12,576 bases of DNA from Bacteroidota bacterium (GTDB taxonomy: Bacteria; Bacteroidota; Bacteroidia; B-17B0; B-17BO): contig JANXRU010000149.1 of NCBI GenBank assembly GCA_025356715.1, positions 1 to 12,576 on the forward strand, given 5' to 3'. Below the pieces are notes generated by a model. The model was not told where the DNA came from, made no database searches, and saw only the letters and a list, made by a program, of their open reading frames with translations. The translations under genes and the position numbers were made by a program. Shown piece after piece: positions 1 through 6,942 of the stretch (position 1 is its first letter; the number at the start of each line of letters is the position of its first letter).

Positions 1-578
1 CAACCTGTTTGATCATTAATGTAAAATATTTTATCCCATGTTTCGCCGCCGTTGCTTGATTTGTATAACCCACGATGCTTACTATTACTCCATAAAGCAC
101 CTGGAACTGATACGTAAATAATATCAGGATTTTCTGGATTCAAAACGATTTTAGAAACATGTTCTGTACTATCTAATCCTGTTTTTTTCCAATTATCACC
201 ACCATCCGTTGTTTTATACATGCCGTTTCCGATAGAAACAGAATTACGCATATTACTTTCTCCTGTTGCCACATATACTATAGAAGGTGTTTTTTGATTG
301 ATGGCTAAAGCACCAATAGATTGACAATACTTATCAAACATAGGCTTGTAAGAAGCTCCAGCATTTGTTGATTTCCAAACACCACCACCAGCTGTTCCAA
401 TATAAATGGTTTTTCCATTATCAGAATTAACACCTTCTAAAGCCGAAATACGACCACTCATCGTTCCTGGTCCTAAAGCACGAGCTTCCATCGTGCCAAA
501 CATACCGCTATTAATAGGAGATTGTGCTTGTGCGGTTAATACTAAAAAAGGAAGAGAGAGTGTAATTATTTTTTTCAT
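1..578 (-). CDS. BNR/sortilin-like (VPS10-type) repeat secreted protein, 5' part only
   Basis: The first 192 codons of a gene that leaves the window at its left edge. Residues 1-18 form a signal peptide (MKKIIT start, hydrophobic core, AQA cleavage site before Q19). The mature part begins with a segment containing ARALGPGTMSGRIS, as in large Bacteroidota proteins of the WD40/YVTN/BNR-like class. Three Asp-box-like turns are visible: near residues 70-77 (STNAGASY), 124-130 (TDGGDNW) and 174-181 (SSNGGETW). Each follows a beta strand of the type IYIGT, IVYVAT or IIYVSV, so this is a beta-propeller. Family members are often about 1000 residues and exported; many carry a C-terminal sorting domain, which would lie outside the window. 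The substrate is unknown. The start is the ATG directly before the signal peptide. A terminator lies between it and the upstream LolA-like gene, so it probably has its own promoter, though I found no convincing -7 box. Confidence 0.85.
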   Translation of the reverse strand, partial: MKKIITLSLPFLVLTAQAQSPINSGMFGTMEARALGPGTMSGRISALEGVNSDNGKTIYIGTAGGGVWKSTNAGASYKPMFDKYCQSIGALAINQKTPSIVYVATGESNMRNSVSIGNGMYKTTDGGDNWKKTGLDSTEHVSKIVLNPENPDIIYVSVPGALWSNSKHRGLYKSSNGGETWDKIFYINDQTG

Positions 579-626
579 TGTATGAAGTGATAAGAAAATT
601 GAATGATTGTATTTATTTGTAATAAA

Positions 627-660
627 AACGCAGATTAATTTTTATAAAAAAATCTGCGTT
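627..660 (-). terminator. Rho-independent terminator after the LolA-like gene
   Basis: A perfect 10-bp inverted repeat (627-636 with 651-660, arm AACGCAGATT) encloses a 14-nt AT-rich loop. Read on the minus strand it starts 20 nt after the stop codon at 681 and is followed by a T-rich run (TTTTTATT, complement of 621-628). On the plus strand no T-run follows, so it acts for minus-strand transcripts. It separates the LolA-like gene from the BNR-repeat gene. Confidence 0.8.
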
Positions 661-680
661 AATTGATAATAGAATAAAAA

Positions 681-1382
681 TTATTTTGGTAATTTAAAAA
701 TAGCGTCGTCTAATTTAGGGTTTACTTCTAATTTAATAATTTCCATGGGGCCAAAACCACTCGTAATGTTCATTGCAAATACAAGGCCTTCTGGCGTTTT
801 TTTATAATTACCATAAGTTGAAGCGTTCTCCATTTCTTTACCATCTGCTTTTATTTTGGAAACAGACTTGATAACGTAATAATCCGATTTATCAATAAAA
901 TAAGTTGTTTCTTGACCTTCTTTATCCGTCATTTTTAATTTAAAGCAATCTGTTCCATCAATATCATCGCTCCCAATTAATTCTAATTTTTTCCCTAGTT
1001 CTTTGTAGGTAATAAATTCATCAACAATATTTAATTCATCTTGAGAATTTTTTATGTCATCAGCAGTCATTGCTTCAGGTTTGGTTTGCCCTTGAAAAGG
1101 CATGAAATTCCATCCTTCCGTATTGGTTGTTATTTGATAACCATTCATTCCCATTACAGAAATATCTTGACGCAAAGCTTTTTTATTAACTTGAGAAATA
1201 ACAATTTTAATTTCAGCTCCATTCGCTTTAATCATACATTCCATTTTAATGCAATTCAATTTTTTCCAATTTTCAACTCCACCAACAGCATCCACATGTT
1301 TTTTTACAATCTCATCTAAATTTTGAGAAACTCCTACCAAAGCAACGATGCTAAATAAAGCCGTAACAATAATTTTTTTCAT
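681..1382 (-). CDS. LolA-like outer-membrane lipoprotein-sorting family protein
   Basis: A 233-residue secreted protein. Residues 1-20 are a signal peptide (MKKIIVTALF followed by a hydrophobic stretch ending VGVSQ). The mature start, DEIVKKHVDAVGG at about 23-35, the middle with repeated amphipathic beta strands, and the C-terminal DDAIFKLPK match the LolA/LppX-like fold that Bacteroidota encode in many copies. Canonical LolA carries lipoproteins across the periplasm. Paralogues like this one are usually annotated only as 'outer membrane lipoprotein-sorting protein', and no partner LolB or LolCDE is in the window, so the cargo is unknown. The ATG at 1380-1382 is the only start that gives a complete signal peptide. 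The gene lies 133 nt downstream of the permease operon in the same orientation and ends at a clear terminator. A weak TAAGTTTA box (complement of 1411-1418) could be its own promoter, so membership in the upstream operon is open. Confidence 0.7.
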   Translation of the reverse strand: MKKIIVTALFSIVALVGVSQNLDEIVKKHVDAVGGVENWKKLNCIKMECMIKANGAEIKIVISQVNKKALRQDISVMGMNGYQITTNTEGWNFMPFQGQTKPEAMTADDIKNSQDELNIVDEFITYKELGKKLELIGSDDIDGTDCFKLKMTDKEGQETTYFIDKSDYYVIKSVSKIKADGKEMENASTYGNYKKTPEGLVFAMNITSGFGPMEIIKLEVNPKLDDAIFKLPK

Positions 1383-1515
1383 AATAATGGGTTTAATTTT
1401 TTAATAAAAATAAACTTAAAAACTTGAAATTAATAGAAATTATTATAAACGGCAAAAATCAGGAATTACTGTTTTAATTAGAATAAGGATGGCGTATGTA
1501 TTATTTATAAGGCAT

Positions 1516-2793
1516 CTATTTTGATAATTCTATTCCGATTTTGTTGTAAGAATAAATTAAAGTAAACACGCACAGTCCAGGAAAAAGCACTAACCACCAT
1601 GATGAGAAGTGATCTCTTGCTTCGTTTAATAAACTGCCCCATGTAACGGTATCTAATGGTACTCCAACTCCAATAAAGGAAAGAGAAGCTTCCACTAATA
1701 CGGCGCCTGCCATTCCAAATATTAATTGAACTAAGAGTATTGAAAATACATTTGGTAAAATGTGCTTATAAATGATTTTGATATTAGTAAACCCCATGGC
1801 TTTGCAAGCAGTAACATAGTCTAATTGTTTTGTCTTTAGAAATTCCGCACGAGTAAGTCTCGCAATATTCGTCCAACTTAAAAAACCGATAATACATATT
1901 AACACGGTATAAGATGGTTTAGCAATAGCGGATAATGCTACAATTAAAAGCAAGGAAGGGATAGAATTTAATATCTCTATAACACGTGAAACGATTGTAT
2001 CTATAGGTAAATGAATTTTTTTATTTAATTTAAAAATTAGATCTAAATATTGGCCTATTTTAAAAAATAGATAAATAACGACTAAACAAATGATAATAGA
2101 TATTAATAATTGCATGATGAAATGAATACCTCCTAATTCAAAACCTTCCGCTAATTGAGAGGCCCTAACAGTAAAGCCATAAAACCATGCTAACACTATA
2201 CTAATGACTAAAAAGGCACATTGAAAACCGCCTATTTTTAACGTTGAATTTCCAAAATATCCTGCACTAGCACCTAAACTAATACCTAACAATGAAGCTA
2301 TGATCATACTAAATATGCCAACACTTAATGAGATTTTTGTGCCATGTATGATGCCCGATAATACATCGGTTCCATTTTGTGTGGTGCCAAGCCAGTGCCT
2401 GTATTTTAATGGTAAAGATGTAGTTTGTTTATTAGCTAGAGTTAAGAGTTGAGCATCGAAGGGGCTTTTTCTAGGAGCATTATCCGCGTCAATCGTATTT
2501 GGAGAATAGGAGCACAGAGGGAAAATAGCGAAATCCATTGATACTATTTTCCAGTCTTTTCCCATATTGTAATTTACTACCTCATGATTGGTTAAAGTGA
2601 TTTGTTGTTTAAATGAAAACGCTGGAAATAACCATTCGCTTTTGTATTTACAAACTAATGGTTTATCATTTGCTAAAAATGGACTTAAAATAACAAGACA
2701 AACAAATGTAATTATAACATTACTAGCCAGCCTAAACGCTCTGTTTTTTGAGCGAAGCTTTTGAAAGTGATGATATGTATTTACTTTATTCAT
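1516..2793 (-). CDS. ABC transporter permease, OppC/DppC type, with enlarged loops
   Basis: Inner-membrane permease subunit of a peptide/nickel-family ABC importer, 425 residues against roughly 300 for typical OppC. A first TM helix (about 24-42) is followed by a long periplasmic stretch, then the family signature HWLGTTQNGTDVLSGIIHG (133-151), where the usual LGTDxxGRD has become LGTTQNGTD. The ATPase-docking EAA loop is clear at about 326-348 (YVTACKAMGF...HILPN), as is the late LSFIGVGVP (371-379). Residues about 182-262, between GYFG and the next conserved helix, are an insertion with two extra hydrophobic segments (about 190-208 and 222-246). The C terminus is short and lacks the usual LDPR-like ending. 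Its start overlaps the end of the OppB-type gene by 8 nt, indicating translational coupling. Substrate is probably peptides, by family only. Confidence 0.9.
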   Translation of the reverse strand: MNKVNTYHHFQKLRSKNRAFRLASNVIITFVCLVILSPFLANDKPLVCKYKSEWLFPAFSFKQQITLTNHEVVNYNMGKDWKIVSMDFAIFPLCSYSPNTIDADNAPRKSPFDAQLLTLANKQTTSLPLKYRHWLGTTQNGTDVLSGIIHGTKISLSVGIFSMIIASLLGISLGASAGYFGNSTLKIGGFQCAFLVISIVLAWFYGFTVRASQLAEGFELGGIHFIMQLLISIIICLVVIYLFFKIGQYLDLIFKLNKKIHLPIDTIVSRVIEILNSIPSLLLIVALSAIAKPSYTVLICIIGFLSWTNIARLTRAEFLKTKQLDYVTACKAMGFTNIKIIYKHILPNVFSILLVQLIFGMAGAVLVEASLSFIGVGVPLDTVTWGSLLNEARDHFSSWWLVLFPGLCVFTLIYSYNKIGIELSK

Positions 2794-3970
2794 GATGATT
2801 TAAACTTTTTCTAACTCTTGGGTCAACTAAAGCATACAACATATCGGTAAATAAATAGCTGATTATTGTTAAGCACGCTGATAAGGTAATAACGGCAATC
2901 ACAAATGGATAATCTTGAGAAATAATAGATCTAACAGTTTCAAGACCCATGCCTGGTATGGTAAATATACTCTCGATAATTATAGAGCCTCCTATCATAC
3001 TTGGGAATACAGAAGTAAGTACCGTAATTAATGGAAGTAAACTATTTTTTAAAGCATGTTTGTATATAATTTGTTTGTCGGATAACCCTTTTGCTTTAGC
3101 TGTTTTAATATATTCTAAGGGCAATTGATTATTGAGGGTAGTTGTTGTAAGACGCGTAATAAAAGCCAATGATGAGTATGTGTAACAGATTAATGGTAAA
3201 ATAATATATGGCAAGGATTCAACTATTTTTTTAAAAAATGATGCATCGTCATCGTATCCTCCTATGGGTTTTACACCCGAAGGAGGCAAAATCGATATGA
3301 CATCAGGATTCGCAAATAGCATTAATAATAATACACCGACAAAAAAAGACGGCAAAGAATAGATTAAAAACAAAAATAGTTGTGATGCCTTACTAAATCG
3401 AGTATTAGGTTGTTCAGCCATTTTAACTCCTAAAGGAATACTAATAGCATAAGCTGCTATAATTGATACAATTGAAAAAAACAATGACCAACCAATTTTA
3501 TCCTTAATGATATTGATAACTGGTTCCTTTTTCACATACGATAATCCAAAATCACCACGAATAATGCCATTGGAGCCCATTCCTCCAAATAACCAACGAT
3601 GATATTGATTATGAAAACCATACCAAACAAATTTAGGTATGTAGTTTTTGATACCATTAGTTTCAGTAATTTGTTTTTTGATAATTTTTAGTTGATTATC
3701 ATCTGTGATTTTATAAAGTGTATCAGGTTCAGATAATTTACAAATAGAAAAATAAAACAAGGGTAAGTCTAATCCTAATTGTTTGCGCCAATAGTTTTTT
3801 TGAACGGTTATATCATTTGTTGATTTGAGAGCACTACTTGAATAGGAATCAGAAACAATTACATTGACGGGATCTCCTGGCGCAACAGCTAAAAGCATAA
3901 ATCCGACAATAGTGACGCCCAATAAGGTAGGGATAAACCAACCTAATCGTTTTATAAAATAGATTAACAT
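2786..3970 (-). CDS. ABC transporter permease, OppB/DppB type
   Basis: Partner permease of the OppC-like protein, 394 residues against about 310 for typical OppB. The N-terminal helix (about 11-30) ends in the conserved APGDPVNVI (30-38), then LGLDLPLFYF (65-74). The conserved GDFGLSYVKKEPV (139-151) comes only after about 60 inserted residues, probably periplasmic. The EAA loop is at about 287-309 (YIKTAKAKGLSDKQIIYKHA), followed by IESIFTIPGMG (332-342) and the canonical C-terminal LVDPRVRKSL (381-390). Its ATG shares one base with the TAA stop of the solute-binding gene (TAATG), and its 3' end overlaps the next permease by 8 nt, so the three genes are translated as one unit. With its partner it should form the heterodimeric membrane channel. 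Confidence 0.92.
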   Translation of the reverse strand: MLIYFIKRLGWFIPTLLGVTIVGFMLLAVAPGDPVNVIVSDSYSSSALKSTNDITVQKNYWRKQLGLDLPLFYFSICKLSEPDTLYKITDDNQLKIIKKQITETNGIKNYIPKFVWYGFHNQYHRWLFGGMGSNGIIRGDFGLSYVKKEPVINIIKDKIGWSLFFSIVSIIAAYAISIPLGVKMAEQPNTRFSKASQLFLFLIYSLPSFFVGVLLLMLFANPDVISILPPSGVKPIGGYDDDASFFKKIVESLPYIILPLICYTYSSLAFITRLTTTTLNNQLPLEYIKTAKAKGLSDKQIIYKHALKNSLLPLITVLTSVFPSMIGGSIIIESIFTIPGMGLETVRSIISQDYPFVIAVITLSACLTIISYLFTDMLYALVDPRVRKSLNHHE

Positions 3971-5700
3971 TAATCTTTTAACTTTAAAGTATTTAATAAC
4001 ACTCCAGGATATTCTGTATATATTTCTAAATTATCCCATTTTTTGCTAACAACCACGCGGCGCATTTGAGTTAATAAAAAAATGTAAGGTTGTTCATCAT
4101 ATACTAATTTCTGAAATTGTTTAGTTAATTCGATTCTTTTTGATTCCTGAACGCAACCATTAATACTGTCAATTAAAGCATCAGAATTGGCATTGCCAAA
4201 GCCAGTAAAATTAAATCCATTTGTTGACCAAGATACTGTTTTCCATAGTTGAGAAAAATCTTCAGGCTGAATACTACTTTGCCAAGCACCAATGCTCATG
4301 TCAAAATCATGATTCATAGCTGCTGTTACAAAACCATTATAATCTAATGGATTTAATTGAACAAAAACGTTTGCCTTTTGCATACTTTCTGCTATTTGTT
4401 TTGCTATGTCTTCCCATTGTTTTTGGGCATTCATAAAGTTAATATTGAATTGAAATTTTACTTTTTCTCCATCAATTATTTTATCTAAAATTTGATCCTT
4501 GTCTGTATCTGCCCACCCAGCTTGTTTTAATAATTGTTGCGCTTTTTCTATATTAAATTCAATTGCTTTTAAATCACAATTAAACTCTTGTTTTAAGGGA
4601 GATATAGGTCCAATCATTCGTTTACAATGATTACCATAAATCAATTTATTAATTTGTTCATAGGGTATTAGCATAGCCATGGCTCTTCTCGCAACAACAT
4701 CAGAGAATAAATCTTTATGAATTTTTCTATCAGGCTTCATATTCATTGCTATATATGTGTAATTATAGGTATCAGCCAACTTAGTTGAATATTTCTCGGT
4801 AAAGGTTTTATTATCAGAAAGCTCTGTAAATGAGGCGTAATCTACATTTGTAGAAACATCCAATAATCCATTTTTTAATTCGAGTAGGGTAGACGAATTA
4901 TTAGTGTTTAGTTTAAAAATAATTTTGTCAGGATTAGCTTGGCAAAACCAATTTTCAGTACAATTTTCTGTCCAATGCAGCTTCTTTTTTTCAATGGTAA
5001 TACTAATGCCTTTATCCCATTTGGTTATTTTATAGGGGCCGCCGCCATTCATAAATTGAGGATTTGTATAATATTTAGGGCTGTTAAATTCATCTGCCCA
5101 TAATTTTATAGCGGGTGTTATTTTTAAGAAATTGCTATCATTTATTTGTGCGGTATTATATTTTGAAAGTGTTCTCTGTTTATCGAAAAAAGCTTCTTCT
5201 AGAATAGGGAAATCTGACCAAAACCAAGTGTTTAAAGCGTTTGGGTGATTCATAATAACCGTAAATTTTTTAGGGTTTGAAGGATCAATAATAATATCTT
5301 TAACATTATCCCAATTTTGTTTCAATGCAGGATTGTTTGTTAGTAAGCATTTATTAGCTTTAGTTGTATAAGCTATATCAGCAGCGGTAACTGCGGTATT
5401 ATCATCCCACGTTATGTCATCTTTAATTTCGTAAGAATATTTTAGTCCATCCTCTGATACAACAGGAAGAGTTTTGACTAGGTAGGGTAGTAGTTTTCCT
5501 GTTTTGTAATCTATTCTTAAAACACTAAGCTGTGTATATAAGTTAATTTCGGCTCTAAGGGCCGAAGTTCCATTTGTAGGATGTAAATCTTCGGGTTCGT
5601 GTAGAATATGAACCACTAGGGTATTATTTTGTTTTTTAGCACAGCCATTAAAGATTATAGTAAAAAGTATAATAGAAAGAAAATAGTTAATATGCTTCAT
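3970..5700 (-). CDS. ABC transporter solute-binding lipoprotein, family 5 (peptide/nickel)
   Basis: Periplasmic substrate receptor of the importer, 576 residues from the chosen start. Residues 1-20 are a lipoprotein signal peptide ending in a lipobox (FNGC, Cys20). The residues after Cys (AKKQNN) are not acidic, so it lacks an obvious Bacteroidota surface-export signal and probably stays in the periplasm. SBP_bac_5 hallmarks are visible in order: the KDDITWDDNTAVTAADIAY block (93-111), a GGGPYKITKW strand, the ARRAMAML...INKLIYG segment, QLLKQAGWADTDKD, and DFDMSIGAWQ late. Longer forms starting at GTG 5739 or ATG 5718 are open, but GTG 5739 overlaps the best -7 promoter box, and only the ATG at 5700 places a short charged start directly before the hydrophobic core. 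It is the first gene of the operon. Peptide is the likely ligand class; the true ligand is unknown. Confidence 0.9.
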   Translation of the reverse strand: MKHINYFLSIILFTIIFNGCAKKQNNTLVVHILHEPEDLHPTNGTSALRAEINLYTQLSVLRIDYKTGKLLPYLVKTLPVVSEDGLKYSYEIKDDITWDDNTAVTAADIAYTTKANKCLLTNNPALKQNWDNVKDIIIDPSNPKKFTVIMNHPNALNTWFWSDFPILEEAFFDKQRTLSKYNTAQINDSNFLKITPAIKLWADEFNSPKYYTNPQFMNGGGPYKITKWDKGISITIEKKKLHWTENCTENWFCQANPDKIIFKLNTNNSSTLLELKNGLLDVSTNVDYASFTELSDNKTFTEKYSTKLADTYNYTYIAMNMKPDRKIHKDLFSDVVARRAMAMLIPYEQINKLIYGNHCKRMIGPISPLKQEFNCDLKAIEFNIEKAQQLLKQAGWADTDKDQILDKIIDGEKVKFQFNINFMNAQKQWEDIAKQIAESMQKANVFVQLNPLDYNGFVTAAMNHDFDMSIGAWQSSIQPEDFSQLWKTVSWSTNGFNFTGFGNANSDALIDSINGCVQESKRIELTKQFQKLVYDEQPYIFLLTQMRRVVVSKKWDNLEIYTEYPGVLLNTLKLKD

Positions 5701-5738
5701 AGTTTTAAATCTACTCATATTTATTAACGTACAAAACA

Positions 5739-5746
5739 CAAAAATA
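5739..5746 (-). promoter_or_regulatory. Candidate -7 promoter box of the transporter operon
   Basis: On the minus strand this reads TATTTTTG, an exact match to the Bacteroidota primary-sigma -7 consensus TAnnTTTG, about 38 nt upstream of the chosen ATG at 5700. A good -33 TTTG was not found at the expected spacing; only a T-run (complement of about 5772-5778) lies near. The call rests on the -7 box and its position. Confidence 0.45.
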
Positions 5747-5759
5747 TTTTTGTATTAAG

Positions 5760-5790
5760 TTTATATAATTTAAAAAAATGCTTACATTTA
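5760..5790 (+). promoter_or_regulatory. Candidate promoter of tRNA-Ser
   Basis: A TTTA (5760-5763), 19 nt of spacer and TACATTTA (5783-5790) resemble the Bacteroidota pattern TTTG-N(about 19)-TAnnTTTG, with A for G at the last base of each box. The -7 box lies 24 nt before the first base of the mature tRNA. The same extended box, TA(C/T)ATTTACAAC, recurs before lhgO. Confidence 0.45.
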
Positions 5791-5814
5791 CAACCTCTTA
5801 TTAAATTAAGAGTT

Positions 5815-5904
5815 GGAGAGGTGCCTGAGTGGCCGAAAGGACATGTTTGCTAAACATGCGAACGGGAAACTGTTCCGAGGGTTCGAATCCCTCCTTCTCC
5901 GCCA
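5815..5904 (+). tRNA. tRNA-Ser (anticodon GCT)
   Basis: A complete 90-nt cloverleaf with encoded CCA. The acceptor stem GGAGAGG pairs with CTTCTCC (one G-U), and the discriminator G and CCA (5902-5904) follow. The anticodon stem CATGT/ACATG (5842-5846/5854-5858) holds the loop TTGCTAA with anticodon GCT at 5849-5851, reading AGC/AGU. A long variable arm (AACGG, GAAA loop, CTGTT) marks a class II tRNA, as expected for serine. The T arm has AGGG-TTCGAAT-CCCT. All the standard elements of a functional tRNA are present. Confidence 0.97.
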
Positions 5905-5913
5905 AATAACTTT

Positions 5914-5945
5914 AAAACCCCTGTATTTACAGGGGTTTTTGTTTA
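5914..5945 (+). terminator. Rho-independent terminator after tRNA-Ser
   Basis: A perfect 11-bp stem, AAAACCCCTGT (5914-5924) with ACAGGGGTTTT (5929-5939), closes a 4-nt ATTT loop and runs into a T-rich tail (TGTTTATTG). It begins 10 nt after the tRNA CCA end and should separate tRNA transcription from miaA. Confidence 0.9.
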
Positions 5946-5972
5946 TTGTTCCTCTTATACCGCTATCTTTTG
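5938..5972 (+). promoter_or_regulatory. Possible promoter of miaA and downstream genes
   Basis: TTTG at 5938-5941, within the T-tail of the tRNA terminator, is followed after 22 nt by TATCTTTTG (5964-5972), which is the TAnnTTTG box with one extra T. It lies 28 nt before the TTG start of miaA and there is no other way to start a transcript after the strong terminator, but the match is imperfect. Confidence 0.3.
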
Positions 5973-5999
5973 TTATTGTTATTATAGCTTATTATTTTA

Positions 6000-6914
6000 T
6001 TGACAGTGAAAAAAAACTTAATAATTATTGCAGGCCCTACCGCTGTTGGAAAAACAGCCTTATCTATTCAATTAGCGAAATATTATAAGTGCCCAATATT
6101 ATCAGCTGATTCTCGTCAATTTTATAAAGAAATGAGCATAGGTACTGCTAAACCTACAACTAATGACATGCAAAATGTCCCTCATTATTTTATTAATCAT
6201 ATGAGTATAAACGATACTTATAACGTTGGTCAATACGAACGTGACGTTATGGCTAAATTAGAAGAGTTGTTTAAAGAGCAAGACGTACTTATTTTAGTTG
6301 GAGGCTCTGGCTTATATATTAATGCAATTATGAATGGGGTTGATGAATTTGAAGAAATTCCACCCCATATTCGAGAAAATTTAATGCAAGCTTATAGCCA
6401 AAAAGGGTTAACGTATTTGCAGGAAGAATTAAAATTAAGAGATGAAGTGTATTACAAGCAAGTTGATTTAAATAATCCACAAAGACTTGTGAGAGCTTTA
6501 GAGGTTTGTTTACATACCAATAAGCCTTTTTCGCAATTTAGAACTAAAGAAAAAAAAGATCGCCCATTTAATACGATTCCTATTTTAATAAATACAAACC
6601 GTGATGCGCTGTATGCTAAAATCAATCATCGGGTTGATGTTATGATGGAGCAAGGGTTAATGGATGAAGTGAAAATGCTATATCCATTCAAAAACCTTAA
6701 TGCTTTAAATACGGTGGGGTATAAAGAGTTATTTGAAGTAATAGAAGAAAAGAATAGTATAGAAAATGCAGTGAATATGATAAAACAAAATTCAAGACGT
6801 TACGCTAAGCGTCAATTAACGTGGTTTAATCATCAAGGTGAGTTTGAATCATTTGAGCCAACCGATACCGAAAAACTAAAAGCCTATTTGGATATCCTAA
6901 TACAGTATTCATAG
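6000..6914 (+). CDS. miaA: tRNA dimethylallyltransferase MiaA
   Basis: Cytosolic enzyme that transfers the dimethylallyl group to N6 of A37 in tRNAs reading UNN codons, the first step towards i6A/ms2i6A. The protein has 304 residues, normal for MiaA. The P-loop GPTAVGKT is at 12-19, and DSRQFYKEMSIGTAKP (37-52) carries the conserved catalytic Asp37. Also present are GGSGLYI (101-107), NNPQRLVRALEV (158-169), TVGYKEL (238-244) and the C-terminal RRYAKRQLTWF (266-276) that contacts the tRNA. There is no ATG near the start: an in-frame TAG at 5985-5987 limits the choice to TTG 6000 or GTG 6006, two codons later, so a non-ATG start is required. It lies after the tRNA-Ser terminator and is followed 28 nt later by a transporter gene, with which it may share a transcript. 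Confidence 0.96.
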   Translation: MTVKKNLIIIAGPTAVGKTALSIQLAKYYKCPILSADSRQFYKEMSIGTAKPTTNDMQNVPHYFINHMSINDTYNVGQYERDVMAKLEELFKEQDVLILVGGSGLYINAIMNGVDEFEEIPPHIRENLMQAYSQKGLTYLQEELKLRDEVYYKQVDLNNPQRLVRALEVCLHTNKPFSQFRTKEKKDRPFNTIPILINTNRDALYAKINHRVDVMMEQGLMDEVKMLYPFKNLNALNTVGYKELFEVIEEKNSIENAVNMIKQNSRRYAKRQLTWFNHQGEFESFEPTDTEKLKAYLDILIQYS

Positions 6915-6942
6915 GAATTGACTATTTGAAAATTATATATAA

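Noticed and set aside
1041..1319. Plus-strand open frame inside the LolA-like gene
   Set aside because: Composition (Phe/Asn/His/Ile-rich) is that of an antisense shadow; the minus-strand frame has signal peptide and family features.
1454..1475. Weak inverted repeat downstream of the OppC-type gene (minus strand, arms AAAACAG / CTGATTTT)
   Set aside because: Only 3 bp plus 3-4 bp around an A-A mismatch, with no GC-rich stem; too weak to call a terminator.
3970..5739. Longer solute-binding protein starting at GTG 5739
   Set aside because: The GTG overlaps the best -7 promoter box, so it would lie upstream of the transcript start; the 13 extra residues would only bury the lipoprotein signal peptide.
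5813..6088. An open frame of 91 codons on the plus strand across the tRNA and the start of miaA
   Set aside because: It covers the tRNA-Ser, its terminator and the miaA start in another frame; the translated sequence has no recognisable protein features.
5815..6914. tRNA-Ser beside miaA as an enzyme-substrate pair
   Set aside because: MiaA acts on tRNAs with A36 (UNN codons). This tRNA has anticodon GCT, so position 36 is U and A37 would be expected to carry t6A. The neighbourhood is probably coincidental.
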